Source of the DNA: Prunus persica
Lineage: Eukaryota; Streptophyta; Magnoliopsida; Rosales; Rosaceae
Length of the DNA: 64,000 nucleotides
Assembly (NCBI RefSeq): GCF_000346465.2
Contig: NC_034015.1
Location: 15,793,507 to 15,857,506 of the forward strand
Direction: 5' to 3'
The position numbers and the translations under genes are program-made. Shown here piece by piece: positions 23,601 to 35,728 of the stretch; positions within the stretch are counted from its first letter, which is position 1, and each line of letters starts with the position of its first letter. The notes below the pieces were generated by a model. It was not told where the DNA came from, searched no databases, and was given only the letters and a program-made list of their open reading frames with translations.

Positions 23601-25464
23601 CAGAATAGCAAGTATGAGCCATTACACTCATAATTCCTGATAAATCAATCACCTGTTTGAATATAGTACTTGTTCCAGAACCATTATATCCGACTAAAAG
23701 GATCTTCTGAAGTATTCTCTGCTCAATGTAATCAGGAACGACTCTGGTACCCACATAGTTCAGGGGTTCTCCGCAAAGATTTGAAGATTTAGAAGGGACT
23801 GGTAGTGACAAGACAGCACATACTAGCTTTGTTCCAGCCTGAATAAGTAATTAAGTGTAATTTAATATGCATGAAAATCTAAAGAAGCAAACAAAACTTA
23901 AATGATGAATGCAAGTATTCTCAGAAACCATACCTTTCCCCATATGTATCCTTTAGTGTTCTTCTGGCCCTCCTCTTGGTATGACCCATCCTCATTCACC
24001 CAAAAGTGTGGGTTACCAGCACACTGAACCCCTGCCAACTGCAATGTTGAAGAAAAGTTTCAATTAACCCTGCATATTAACCAGTTGCAACAATGATTCT
24101 ATATGTCTAGAAAGTCTATTCAACCTGCAACATCCGAAGCTCTACTTTGGTAATTTCCCGACCATTTATGTAAACCTGTGTGTTTCCATTGCTAGCATTT
24201 GTCTTGATGGGACCCCCAACACTAAGATGGGGACTAATTATCTTGGAAGGCTTCTGCCCTTCCTGTTAAAATTCAACAGCAACACGAAATTCCAAAAGGG
24301 TATTAGCACAATGACAAGACAACAAGAAACAACAAAACGAATCAAGTAAACCATATTCACCTTTCCCCAAAGACCAGAAACTTTATCATACCAATAGTTT
24401 CCTGGTTTTAGCTTCTTTGGTGGATTTGGGCAGGTTTGCAATATAACCAGCTCCTCATGACAAAGAGGCTGTCCATTCACACAAATATAATCCGCCGGCA
24501 GCTGATTTGCTTCACAAAACTTTTCAGCTTTCATCACCTGTCGAACCTCCAAATCATTCAACAGCCGCTTGAGCATTCTAGAGCACTTTCCCAAGCTCCC
24601 TCTTTTAGACTCATCAATAGGAAAACCAATGCAAGTCACACATTTTCTACCTTCGGGCATCGACCCCATTGCTCTAAGCACACAACTACTGCAATACTTG
24701 GCATCACAGACAATGCAAACCTCTTTTTCAGTGAACCTGGTCCCCTTAAAACACCGATAGCACGTCTTCTTCTTCCCTTTGCTTTGAGGTTCCCGCTTGG
24801 CCTGTACAACCTCAGCTTCCTCTTCATCAACACCATCATCAGACTCAATGTCCCGAAACGTCACAAGCGGAGGCCGTCGTACATCACAATCCAAGGCCTT
24901 ACTGGATGAAACCCGAGACGACGGATAGTCCAAGCTCAAAACGGACTCCGTTGAGGCCCAATCAGGATCGGGTTCGGGTTGATTCGAATCGCTATTGAAG
25001 TCCAGACTCTCCTTCCCACCATTATTCACATCCGAAAACTCACCCGACCTGTAATTTAACCCATTCGAAAACTCCAACGCACCAGAGCTACTCAACTCAC
25101 CAGACAACGCACAGCCAACCCCACTCTCCACAACTCTCTCCTCAAATCCAATCACCGAAGTAGGCGAAACCGTCGATTCCGAGCCTTCCAATTCCTTCGT
25201 GTCGTCCTCGCTGCTTCGATCGAAAACGGAAGTGGGAGAGACTGTAGATTTTTTGAGCTCCTTGGAGAAGGTTTTGGGTGCCAGTACGGGCTGGACCACG
25301 GGTAAGGTGAGTTTCTCAGGCAGCGAGACCGGTCCGACCACCGCCGCCACCGGGATTCTATCGACGTTGATCGGAACTGCCCGGGGCAGATCGTAATTGA
25401 CCGGAGGACCCTTGTACTCTATAGCAAACGAGTATTGGGCCCCATCGTCGGCTCCTGAAGGCAT
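20603..25464 (-). CDS. XLG3: Extra-large G protein alpha subunit (XLG3-like)
   Basis: Exons in order of transcription: 25464-24361, 24262-24125, 24038-23934, 23838-23653, 23055-22875, 22530-22301, 21704-21541 and 21197-20603; 2703 bases, 900 residues. The N-terminal half is the XLG-specific region: the conserved start [20 protein letters not shown], an acidic stretch, a basic KGKKK segment and a RING-like cysteine cluster (C235, C238, C250, C253, C258, C261, C275, C278). The C-terminal half is a G-alpha domain with a P-loop at about 499-507 (GYNGSGTST), the switch-type FEDVGMVIF segment near 724 and NKFD at 780-783 for guanine recognition. XLGs pair with plant G-beta-gamma at the plasma membrane and nucleus and act in immunity, root growth and hormone responses. 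They bind GTP weakly. XLG3 is favoured over XLG1/2 by the N- and C-terminal sequence (ending [12 protein letters not shown]); this is recall, not a search. Confidence 0.92.
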
Positions 25465-27289
25465 TGCGTCGTCGAAATCTAGCTCGAAACCCTAATTTGA
25501 GCAGGAACGGCACAGAATCATCTAGAACATGAGCTCGGGATTAAGACTACAAATTCACAAGGAAGGCAATGGCTTGGCTGAATTTTGATTGGTGGAGAGT
25601 GGAGTGAAAATGGAGGAAAGGGATTGACAAAAGGAGAGAGGAGAAGTTTTCATGGGAAGCTGAAGGTGAGAGAAGATGAGGGTAGCGTTTGGGGCGAAGG
25701 AAAATGTGTTGGGAAAGTTGGGGAACTGAGAGAAAGTGACGGGGAGAAGTGAAGAAAAAATATACACAGCAAGCTGGTTTTTGGATTGGAATCTTTTACT
25801 ACTTTTTTTTTTTTTTTTATGCTTTTCTGGGTTGGTGGAGAGGGGTGGGGTCCAGTTTGGGGTACTTTTGTCTTTTTTGCCGTGGTGTTGGTATCGAAGA
25901 GGACCACGAAAGGGCATTACAGACCTTTTCTTTATGCACTTTTTATATTTTTTTCTTGGGATGTCGTTCTGCTTTGGCGGAGTTGCAGCCAATCAATTTT
26001 CTGAGCGTGGAACTGGATTTAGGATTCTCTGTTGCTTTGTTGAGTTCAGTTGCATTTAATGCTCTCTCCCGCAATGAAATCTGCAATAATGGGCTGCTTG
26101 TTCTAAACATGAAATTCCAATTATGAAAGTGGGCTTCGATCATAAAATTTTATTTTACTTTCAACAGATATAAAATGAAAACTTTACAACAATTACATAT
26201 GATACATGCCTTCGATGAAATCTAGATATATTTGTGGAAATTTCTTTTTATTTATTTATTATGTCTCGTTGATATTTAAAATGCTTGTTTGATTTCATAT
26301 AATTACTGATCTAATAAGATAAACGATTGTTGTTGAAAAACACTTTCATTTAATAATCATCTATTTTATTAGATAATTAAAGATTAGTTAGGATCTTGTG
26401 TGATGGTGAACTTTTCAATATGTCAAAACCTAATTTGAACTGCAATAATATTTGACCAGCAGGTGTCATGAGAATTGGTATTTAAGCATTCTTCTTATAA
26501 AAACCGGTAATGAGGGTAAATGTGTGACTTGCTTTGTGTTAGATTCTTCTTCTTTAGAAGTCACAAATATAGTGTTTTTAATTTGTAAGAATGTAAAGAA
26601 ATGTCTCATATCATATATCTTTTTTATTGGTTGAGTTTGGATATTATAGAGATTGCATCACTTGTGGTGTTGTAAGTGTTTGTAGTCTATTAAGAAAAAG
26701 TGAAAAGAAGCCAACGTAGTCTGGCCAAAGGGTCTCGATATATAGATTAATGGTCTCACGTTTGAATTCATGTGGCACTTTGATATTGTGTGTGTGAGAA
26801 ACACCCCTCATGTAGTTTAGATTATAATTTGTATTTAAAAAAATAGTAAAAAGAAAAATATATTCTTAAATTGTCTGTAGTTCAACCCCACCTCTGCACC
26901 TATACATATATACTCTCCACTAGTGTATAGTTCAAATTTGTGACTCAAATCATATATAACGATATGGACCTTACATTTCTATACTGTATGGATAAGCAAA
27001 ATGCATAGGATTGGCTAGTTTAAATCTTATGGTTATTAGATAAAGGTGGTGCTAAAAAAGTTCAAAAGCATGTTTTTTTCATTTGTCGGCATGCATGATA
27101 TATTATAGTGCATTTTTACTGAACCCACCACCACCATTTTCCCCAAAGTCCGTAAATATTACAATTCGTGTATAACGTGCGTGTTATCAAGTAGCCAGAA
27201 TTATTTTATAAAAATAATAAATAAATCAAAGTAGCCAGAATTAGGAATTTGTTACTAAACGTCAATAAGTTGCATATATATTCAAAGAT
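25465..27289. other. Intergenic: XLG promoter side and AT-rich DNA
   Basis: The 5' leader and promoter of the XLG gene lie in the first few hundred bases, where a T run sits near 25803-25820. The several open frames on both strands around 25.55-26.1 kb show no domain, no consistent splicing and low-complexity composition, so none is called. From 26.2 kb on the DNA is AT-rich with no gene. Confidence 0.6.
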
Positions 27290-27478
27290 TAAGGGGATTG
27301 ATTTTCCCGCTCTTCTTTTGTTAATTTATATTTTCTTTTTTTGGAAATTGTATGTTCTTATTTCTCTTTTGTTCACTTACACTCTCTTATTGGGAGTTGT
27401 ATGTTATAGTAAAATGTTTTTTTTTTTTTTTTAAAGGGAGTGTAAGTGGACAAAAGGAGAGTGGAAAAATCATCATCC
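27290..27478. mobile_element. Possible small relative of the 31.8-35.8 kb MULE
   Basis: Segments resembling the MULE terminal repeat occur here in both orientations. GTTCACTTACACTCTC (about 27370-27385) and its inverted counterpart GGGAGTGTAAGTGGACAAAAG (about 27436-27456) match the MULE motif CCACTTACACTCCC. The outer parts read GATTTTCCCGCTC at the left and GAGTGGAAAAATC at the right, like the MULE end GATTTCCCCACTCCC. No target duplication was identified, so this is a probable degenerate MITE of the same family. Confidence 0.45.
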
Positions 27479-27649
27479 AAGATTAATAGGAGAACAAATA
27501 AGTTGGGAGGTGTTTCAATCTATCGATCCCAATGATATATTGAGTTGCATACAATTAGATCAAAGGGCTTAGACTACTTACACACAAAGTACTTTTTCCC
27601 ATAAGTCTTTTTTACTCAACGCTCTCAAGCGTTTAGTTTTAGTTCTTTA

Positions 27650-27815
27650 AAAAGTGGGCTTTAAACAGGCCGGCCCGTTGGGCTTCGGGCTGGCCCAACT
27701 CATTAGGCAGAATTTTCTTGTCTCAACTTGCCTAAAAATACGGGTCGTGATGTGTCGGACCTTACTTACTCGGATCATACTTAGGCCGGCCCAATCCATT
27801 TTAACACCTCTAATC
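27650..27815. repeat. Short repeat with inverted GGCCGGCCC segments
   Basis: AGGCCGGCCCGTTGGGCTT and AGGCCGGCCCAATCC bracket this GC-richer island in otherwise AT-rich DNA. It looks like a worn transposon fragment, and the right edge (TTAACACCTCTA) is vaguely hAT-like. No ends or target duplication could be set. Confidence 0.35.
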
Positions 27816-28226
27816 ACGAACATAGAGAAATGTATCATTCACAATAAACAAAAAGAGAAAAGACAATTAATTATATATATAATTTTATGATGAGTACTAA
27901 TAGGAAGATAAGAGTAGAAAATAGGAATGGAGGATGATAGTAACACCACCATTAACCAATAGGAATGTAGAGGCACCAGGAGAGGACTGGAGATGAGATA
28001 AATTTTAGAGAAAAGGAGGAGCCTTGATTGGGTTGGTGGCCACCATTAAACAACCATTAATCAATAGGAATGTAGAATTTCTCCTAAATCAACCAACTCA
28101 TTATGTACAGTACAGTAATATATATTCATCCACTTGTTTTCATCTTTGACTCACCTGTATCCATAATCTGATAGTCCAAAACCACCAAAAGTTAAATTCG
28201 AAGGCAGGTTGCTTACAAGTTACAGC

Positions 28227-28292
<66 letters not shown>

Positions 28293-28860
28293 CCTCACAC
28301 CTAACCTTAATATATCATACCCATTGAAAATTAGTAAATATTAAGTAAGATATTCTAAGATATGCCATATTGTCACGAGTATGAGAAGACTTTTGGTGAT
28401 TCACATTCGTTAGTTTCAATACCAACGAAGCATATATATATATAGGAATCAAAGATGGTGTGAAGTCTTAATCATCATAAAGTAGATAGAATTTTAATTG
28501 GTAATAATTAGTTTTTTCAAGCCATATTTTTATTGTTTAATTTGTAAGCCTGCCCAACTCAATTATAAACGAAAGACGACCAACAAAACACGCGCATGTA
28601 GAGTTGAAAACATAATTAAAATGTGTAGTTACGCAATTAAAATCCTTCAGACACAGTATATATGTTTGTTAATTTGTGACCTCAAGATCAACAAGTGGTG
28701 AATTTGGCATCCCACTCATGCCCTAAAAATTTAGCTTTACAAACCCACCGAGCCAAACCTTCTATCGACGAACATGTTATAAGCATGCACAAAGTCACAT
28801 CCATTGATCACATGCACACAAACACCATCATAATAAATTTGATCATACATAAATCAAACC
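27816..28860. other. Intergenic, AT-rich, 3' side of the WD40 gene
   Basis: No gene is supported. It contains the AG microsatellite described separately and the 3' flank of the WD40 gene. Confidence 0.6.
28234..28290. repeat. (AG)n microsatellite
   Basis: About 28 uninterrupted AG units. It is likely to vary in length between individuals. Confidence 0.97.
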
Positions 28861-30270
28861 CTAAAATCTTCTTGAACCCATTTTCCCTCCACGAGAAGCA
28901 AAGCTAGGCGCCGAGCTCAACATTGGCACACAATATCCATCCGACGTGTAATGCTGGTGCTTCTGATTCGGCACCATCGGCTGTGCTTGCTCTGAAACCC
29001 TCCACATCTTCACCGACTTGTCCAAACTCCCACTGTACACTGTCCACCTTTTCTCTCCGGACGTTGAGTTCTCATTATCTCTCTCCACGGCCAAGCACTT
29101 CACCGGCCCAGTGTGCCCCGTCAGCACCGACAAGCAAATGTGGTCCCCATCTACTCTTCTCCATACGCAAATCCCCATGTCCGCGGAGCCGCTGAATACC
29201 AAGCACCCGGCCGTGGCCAGGCAAAGAACCGCCAGCTTATGTCCTCTCAAAACTCCGCCGTGTTGGAGGTTCTTCTCCCGTTCCCAAAAGTTGACTAGCC
29301 CATCGGACGATCCACAATAAATGATCGTGGCGTTCGAGTTCACAGCCAATGCTGTGACCGCGCATTCTTGCTTTAAAAGCGTTTGTGAGAAGAAGTGCTT
29401 TGTCCCTTTTCCTTGTAACTCTTTTCGCCAAATCTTCACCGTTCCATCAGCGGATCCGGTGAAGACCAATCCATCGAATCCAACAACCAAGGCATTAACT
29501 GCATCGTCATGAGCGGTAATTGACTCTAAGCACTTGAAATCTGAAACCCTCCAAACCTTAAACGTCTTGTCCCAGGAGGCCGAGTAAAGCAACGTCTGAT
29601 CTTCGCTCAAGCTCAAGCATGAGATGGAATCAAAGTGCTTGATCCATAGGACTTTACTATTGCGTTTCACTTCCACGTAATTACTTGGCTTCATGGAACA
29701 CTTTATGTAATTCTTCAACGTTGGCAAAGTTCCTATCCGCCTGTGATTGCTTGCGTTCTTGGAGGACACCTTCCAAACCCTAATTTTCCCGTCTTGATGA
29801 CCGGTGAAGATCTTCTCTCTAGCTATGATGATCGCTTTTACCAGCCCGCTATTCGACTTGAACCCCGAATACTCGTGGTGCCTCTTCCAAATCCGAATGT
29901 TCTTGCTATCCGAACCAGTGTACAATAAGTCTCCAGAGGAGGCCAACGAGTATATGTGCCCTTCTTCGCGCACCAACGAGCCCATGAGCACGTTGGGCGA
30001 GAATCTCTCGTTGGTCGTCTCTGAAGAGTCGTTACTATTATTCTTGTCGTCACTAATGTTCATGTGGGCGGACCACGGGGACTTTTTGAGAGGAGACACT
30101 GGGGCCGCCTCCTCAGCGCCCATTAAGTAATCCGGGCCGTAGTCGGGGGGGCTACTGATCGTAAAAGTGGAGTCGTTATGCTCCGGGGAGTTCTGCAACT
30201 TGTCGAACTTCTGGCCACGAATGCTGTTCTCTTCGGAGAATATGCGGTTACCTCTTGATGAGCCTTTCAT
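28861..30270 (-). CDS. JINGUBANG-like WD40-repeat protein
   Basis: A single uninterrupted frame of 469 residues. After a Ser-rich N-terminus (SSPPDYGPDYLMG and the KSPWSAHM segment) come about seven WD40 blades: GHIYSLASSGDLLYTGSDS..IRIWK, then IFTGHQDGKIRVWKV, ISCLSLSEDQTLLYSASWD..FKVW, AVNALVVGFDGLVFTGSAD..VKIW, AVTALAVNS..IYCGSSDGLVNFW, AVLCLATAGCLVFSGSAD..ICVW and PVKCLAV..VYSGSLDKSVKMWRV. WD40 propellers are protein-binding platforms. The layout resembles JINGUBANG, which in Arabidopsis restrains pollen germination outside the stigma by acting with a TCP factor and jasmonate pathway. Other members of this intronless family have no known role, so the specific function here is inference. 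Open frames on the opposite strand of this gene are shadows. Confidence 0.92.
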   Translation of the reverse strand: MKGSSRGNRIFSEENSIRGQKFDKLQNSPEHNDSTFTISSPPDYGPDYLMGAEEAAPVSPLKKSPWSAHMNISDDKNNSNDSSETTNERFSPNVLMGSLVREEGHIYSLASSGDLLYTGSDSKNIRIWKRHHEYSGFKSNSGLVKAIIIAREKIFTGHQDGKIRVWKVSSKNASNHRRIGTLPTLKNYIKCSMKPSNYVEVKRNSKVLWIKHFDSISCLSLSEDQTLLYSASWDKTFKVWRVSDFKCLESITAHDDAVNALVVGFDGLVFTGSADGTVKIWRKELQGKGTKHFFSQTLLKQECAVTALAVNSNATIIYCGSSDGLVNFWEREKNLQHGGVLRGHKLAVLCLATAGCLVFSGSADMGICVWRRVDGDHICLSVLTGHTGPVKCLAVERDNENSTSGEKRWTVYSGSLDKSVKMWRVSEQAQPMVPNQKHQHYTSDGYCVPMLSSAPSFASRGGKMGSRRF

Positions 30271-30969
30271 GCTTTACATATAGGGTGAAATATAATAATA
30301 AAGAGGAAAAACCAGGTGTGAAGGAAGCCGACAGCTTTGAAAGCTGAGGAATAGCAACAGCCTGGGATTTTCCCTTTTTTCTGTTTTTTTAGTTTTTAGT
30401 TAAAAAATCGAAGGGAAAAAAATTTGGATTTGCCGCGCACGTTTGAGCCCGGATATTTTGTTGCGTGGTAATTGTGGATGAGGAGCTGGCCAATCAGGTG
30501 ACGCCACGTAGGACTGTTGTGTGATTTCTGGTGGTAAAAATTAATGTTGTGTCCTACGGAGCTTAGGTGGCAACAAGTTGGCGCAGGTCGTAAATCTAAT
30601 TTTGGATAATACCCGCCACCAGGAACGGAGCAACAGAAAAAAGGGCGGTTAAGAAGAAAAAGGTAAAAGTGGAAGTTGGCCTTTGACTTGGTCAATGGAC
30701 CAAAATTGGTCCGCCATCTTCGTGCTTGGATCATTATTGTGGGAAAAGTGCTGGATAAAAATAGGATATATGTGGCAAATAGGGGAAAAATCTAGAGTCA
30801 TGCTAAAAATAGGAGTTTTTGTATAACATCTCATGTTAAAATGAATTTTTGAATAAATATCTCAAATATTCTCCAACGAAGAAATAAGAGTCCTAATCTA
30901 ATAACGATAGAGCCCAAAACAAGTAGTGTCTATGATTAGTTATTGGAGGGATGTATACACCTAATTAAG
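30271..30969. other. Promoter side of the WD40 gene
   Basis: Upstream region of the minus-strand WD40 gene, ending at the target duplication of the Mutator-type MITE. It contains no gene. Confidence 0.6.
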
Positions 30970-31646
30970 GAGAAATTATAGAATGATACAGTACTACCAC
31001 GTCAGCTGGTAGCACTTCCATTCAAAATATGCCATATGTCATTTTTTTATAAAAATTATAATTTTTTTTTACAGCTAGATTTAATACTTTCTTTTTAACT
31101 TTAGAATAAGATTTTTTTAATTTTAAAAAGAGAAAGAACCCAAAGAAGCCGCCGAAAACCACCTCCCACCACAACTCAATCCCCATCCTCGCACTTCTTC
31201 CATCCAACCCAATAGTCCATGGATTAAGAAAATAAAAATTAAGAAAGCAAGCTCATTAGGGACTCGACAAGTTTCTGTATGTGATGGTTATTTCTTTTTG
31301 GGTTTGTTGATAATCATTTGTACATAAACCACAAAGGAAATAATCAGTTTTTGTTATTTCCAGTGATTTCTTTATGTAGTTCTTGTTTTAGATTAACCAG
31401 GTGGCCAACCAAAACCCTTGTGCGATTGGGTTGGGTGGTTGGTAGTGCAAGGTAGGAAGATTTGGGTTGTTGTGGGAGTTGGTTTCCAGCGTCTTTGGTT
31501 TTTTTGTTTTTTAAATATTATTCTAGAGGGCAAAAGTCCAGCCGTAAAATAAAACATTATAAAAAATTTTAAAGTGACATATGGTATATTTTGAATGGAA
31601 GTACTACTAGCTGACGTGGTAGTATAGTACCATTCTATAATTTCTC
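30970..31646. mobile_element. Mutator-type MITE with long inverted repeats (677 bp)
   Basis: The ends are inverted copies over about 75-80 bases (roughly 30970-31045 and 31568-31646): GAGAAATTATAGAATG at the left pairs with CATTCTATAATTTCTC at the right, and both arms include ACCACGTCAGCT and TTCCATTCAAAATAT or its complement. The nine flanking bases CTAATTAAG (30961-30969 and 31647-31655) are identical, the size expected for Mutator-like elements. The interior has no coding capacity. The terminal sequence is unlike that of the adjacent MULE, so it belongs to a different family. Confidence 0.88.
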
Positions 31647-31765
31647 CTAATTAAGGAAGAAAATTGCTTATTGATTGAGATTTCAATATTGAACCTTACA
31701 TTTATTATTATTAGAGCAAACACGAGCATCTATGTTGCTCAAGGTTTTGTATTTTAATTTCTATA

Positions 31766-31879
31766 GGGAGCTGATTTCCCCACTCCCATTTTCTCCACTT
31801 ACACTCCCTTTTGCTTTATAATAATTTTTAATCAATTTTTTTCTTTTTTGTTCTTTCTCTTTCCTCTTCTACCCTTATC
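31766..31879 (+). repeat. Left terminal inverted repeat of the MULE
   Basis: Pairs with 35729-35842. The shared core includes CTCCACTTACACTCCCTTTTG and TTTTTAATCAATTTTTTTC. Confidence 0.9.
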
Positions 31880-32076
31880 CTAAATTAATGTTTTGATAAT
31901 TAAAATTAAGAAAAGTTAACATAAAATAAAAAAGAAGTTTGAGCGTCTTCTTCTATTTTGATACCTAAACCCTCTTCTTCTCCTTCATCGTGTCTTTCCC
32001 ACTTCTCATACCCATAGCTACCCAATCCTTCTCCTACCCAAAGCAAATACTCTTAATTATTGATAAAAGGTTAGCT

Positions 32077-34738
32077 ATGGATGAAGAACAACAATTGGAG
32101 TCTGAGTTGCAGAGGATTTTAGACATGGTGGGCAACAGTGATTTGAGTGGAATGACAGAATTTAGTAATCCTTCAAATTCTCAAGATATTATGCATGGTA
32201 CGTTTTATTTCTTACTTAATCTAACTTTATCGATTATTAGCAATGAATTAGCATATTGGTTTTATGTATGTGTGTGTATCTTTACATTTAACCTTTTCAT
32301 AAGGGATTTGTTAACCTTGTGGGGAGATGGCATTGATGGTTTACATCTCTGTGTCCAAAAGGAAGCTTTTTGAACTATAGAAGATCTTTCTGTATTAAAA
32401 AGAAATTCACTTGGCTAAGCATTACCTATTATCTTATTCATAGGTTCAATTTTACAAAATACTTGGTGCTCTGATGAATTGCAATTCAATTTTGAGTTTG
32501 TTTTTTGTATGCTCTGTCTTTCTTTTGCCCTCTTATCTTCTCATGTGCACACAAAGACAAGTTTAAATTAGTGCCACTGCTATCTCTTTATTTTTGCCCT
32601 TGGGCAAAGGTCGTGGTGACCTGCTGGTGCAACCCATTGGAGGCGCCAACCAACTGCTCGATGAAATGTTTCATAGCAGTACCTATTCTGTTATATATAT
32701 TCATTCTTAACTAATATGTGATAGGCAGTGAAGCATAAACATTCTTCATAGTTGTAGCCAATGTGTAGTTTATATTTCATATAAATTGGATGGTTTGTGA
32801 TATAGGCAGTGAAGCATCGATTGATAAAAGTGACAAAATGCTCTCTTTGACAAACAAAAATTTTCAAAATCGGGAAGACCTCATTGAAGCTGCTCGTAAG
32901 ATTGCCTTTGCGCAAGGGTATGCACTGTTATTAGAAGATCTAAATCCGAGATATATGTTGTCCTTGGTTGTGATAGAGGTGGTAATTATAAAAGCAGAAA
33001 AGTTCCACTAGAGGAAAGAAAAAAGAAATCAGCATCTCGCCTCATAAACTGTCCATTTGAAATTTGGGGCAAAAAGAAAAGGAAACTTCAAGGATTTTGG
33101 AAGTTGGAGATTAAAAGTTTGTTGCATAATCATGAACCTTCAACGGACATGTCTGGACATCCTTATTGTCGTCGATTTTCAAATGAGGAAATTATGCGGA
33201 TTAAAGAAATGTGTATGGCTGGTATACCACCGCGCCAAATTCTCTCTTCACTTCGACAGAGCAATCCTCATCTTCGAGCAATTTCCCGAAACATTTACAA
33301 TAAGAAGGCTAAAATTTTGGAAGAGAGCCTAGCAGGACGTACGGTTATTCAAGCATTAGTGGATGAACTTGGTGAAGGTGGTTTCTCTTATAACATTGAG
33401 TATGACCAAGAAGGGTATTTGACTCATTTGTTTTTTGCTCATCCTATATCAATTGAATTGAGTAAGAGTTACCCACATGTCTTTCTGATGGATTGCACTT
33501 ATAAAACTAATAAGTATAAGATGCCATTATTGGATATAATAGGAGTTTCAAGTTTCAACACTTCATTCTACTCTTGTTTTGTCTTCATGCAAAAAGAAGA
33601 AGAGAAGGATTATGTGTGGGCTCTAGAAATGTTCAATAAAATTTTGGGAGTTCATAATCAGCCATTGGTGATCATATCAGATAGAGAATTGGCCTTAATG
33701 AATGCTATACGCATTGTATTCCCAAGTGCTTGTAATTTGTTATGCATGTGGCATATTGAGAAAAACATTCTTGCAAATTGTAAACCTCATTTTAGAGAAG
33801 AAGTTGATTGGGTTGCTTTCCTATCTACTTGGGCTGATTTAATCAAATCTCCAAATGAATCATCATTCGATAAAGCTTGGGATTGTTTTGAAAATGAGTA
33901 CAAGGAGAATGCAGCTGTTTTGAACTATATTAAAGGTACTTGGCTGCCATTGAAAGAAAAATTTGTAAGTGCATGGACAGATGAGGTTGCACACTTAGGT
34001 AATCGGGCTATTTCAAGAGCTGAAGGTGCACATGCAACACTAAAGAAGTATCTTCAAGTTTCAACCGGAGGTCTTCGTGAGGTAAAAGAAAAAATATGTC
34101 TTGCTATTGAACATCAATTTCAAGAAATCAAAACTCAACTCTCAAGTGAAAAGGTTCGTGTTCCACATAGACTTCGGATTCCATTCTTTAAAGAAGTTGT
34201 TACTCATGTATCTATGTTTGCTTTAGATGAGTTATACAAGCAACATGAAGCTGCAAAATATGGTAATCTTTCATCTCAATGCACATGCCATTTTTTCAAA
34301 ACGATGGGCATTCCTTGTGGACACATGATTAAGGATATGAAAATTCAAGTATTGCCTTTAAATGCCATACATAATCAGTGGAGGATCGATGCACGATTGT
34401 TTAACAATGATCAACATGCAAGTTTGGATGATGAAAATGATCAAATAAATAGTCTTCTATTGGACTTCAAAGAAAAGTATGAAAAACTGCCCATTCTTCA
34501 AAAAGATGATACAAAGAGACAACTATCTCAATTTGTTGGTACTTCTTTTCCCTTAATTCTGGAGCCTAAGATTCAACCTCATAAAGGACGGCCACTAGGG
34601 TCAAAGAAGAGAAATGAATCTAGCTCTACAAGGCGTGAACCATCAAAATTTGAGATAGTTGAAAAGTCTCGTAAATGTAGTGTTTGCAAAGGTGTTGGCC
34701 ACAATAAAAGTACTTGTCCATTTCAAGTTGCCTCTTAA
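32077..34738 (+). pseudogene. MULE transposase (FAR1-related), one frameshift
   Basis: Exon 1 is 32077-32197 (MDEEQQLESEL...). Exon 2 runs from 32806 to the stop at 34738. The first part of exon 2 reads SEASIDKSDK, then REDLIEAARKIAFAQGYA (a FAR1-type DNA-binding domain), and loses frame near 32930; the reading then continues one frame over with YVVLGCDRGGNYKSRK and stays open to the end. The catalytic triad is visible: D at 33491 (FLMDCTYK), D at 33680 (IISDRELALMNAI) and E at 34022 (RAEGAHATLK). A SWIM zinc finger (CTCHFF...CGH) and a terminal zinc knuckle (CSVCKGVGHNKSTC) follow. The family cuts and pastes DNA flanked by MULE inverted repeats. The single lesion appears to be a one-base loss; an unseen intron at that point is the other explanation. 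Confidence 0.85.
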
Positions 34739-35728
34739 TTCTACCTTTTGGAAATGGATAGAAATGTAAGTATTTGTATGCCAAATTATTTAATTTTTTT
34801 TAACCAAGTATGTGAGTACTATTTTTCTTTGTTATAGTTAATAGATAATAAATTTTTTCGACTAACATGTTTACAGGTAGAAGAACCAAAGAATATTACT
34901 AACCAAACTGTCATTAGGAGCTTAGATATGCAGAGAGCAAGGTACTTCTTATGCATAATAGTCTCATATTTTTATTCTTTCATAATTTTCAAAGTAATTG
35001 TACATGTCATCTTATTAAAGGGAATTGTATCTCATCAAATTTTATAGTACTAAATAGTATTATGAGAGATCAATTAGTTTGTTAATTAATTAGTCTTCTT
35101 TCTTGTAGGTATTTTGAAGTGGTTGGATGGATTCATCCTTATTTCACATGTCTTTTTTTTAACACAAGGAAGAAGTGTTGTATGGAATGATACAGTTTGG
35201 TTAATGGAGCTAAATTTTTTGGCAACCATGATGGTTTTGTCTGTACTTTTTGGTTGTTACTCTTGTTGCTATCTCTGTTTAGCCATATTTTTTGGTTTTC
35301 AATGAAGTTTCAGCTATTGACCAAAAAAAGAACATGCCAATGGAGCTAAGTTTTTTGCTTTCTTTTATTTCCCATGTTATCTGAACAGTCCAATGAAGCA
35401 TCTAAGTAAATATTTATATTTTGTTCTCGAATGGATCACTATTTTCTAGTTTGAGAATGGGAGATGCCAGATGCAAATGAATCACTAAAGAAATATTTTG
35501 CCTATTCACAAAAAATAAAAATAATAAAATAATAAAAATCCCTATGGTTGCAAGGTTTATCCGTGGGCATGTGTTTTTGTAGCAAGTTGAACACATAATT
35601 TTGCCTAGACAAATATACAGTGTTAATTATTTCTTACTTGATGAAAGGAAAAAAAAAAGCAAGTTGGAAAATTAAGTGTAAAGAAAAAGAAATAATATAA
35701 AAGTGAAGTAAAAAAGAAATAAGATAGG

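Noticed and set aside
24436..24909. 157-codon plus-strand frame within the XLG locus
   Set aside because: Shadow of XLG exon 1; the minus strand carries the conserved cysteines and splice sites.
25555..26126. Several overlapping frames on both strands upstream of XLG
   Set aside because: Low-complexity Lys/Phe-rich translations, no domain, and they overlap the XLG leader and promoter.
28923..30130. Plus-strand frames of 60-108 codons
   Set aside because: Antisense to the intronless WD40 gene, which accounts for the open frames.
35114..35305. 63-codon hydrophobic frame downstream of the transposase
   Set aside because: No motif, no splice link and within non-coding MULE DNA; hydrophobic composition follows from T-rich sequence.
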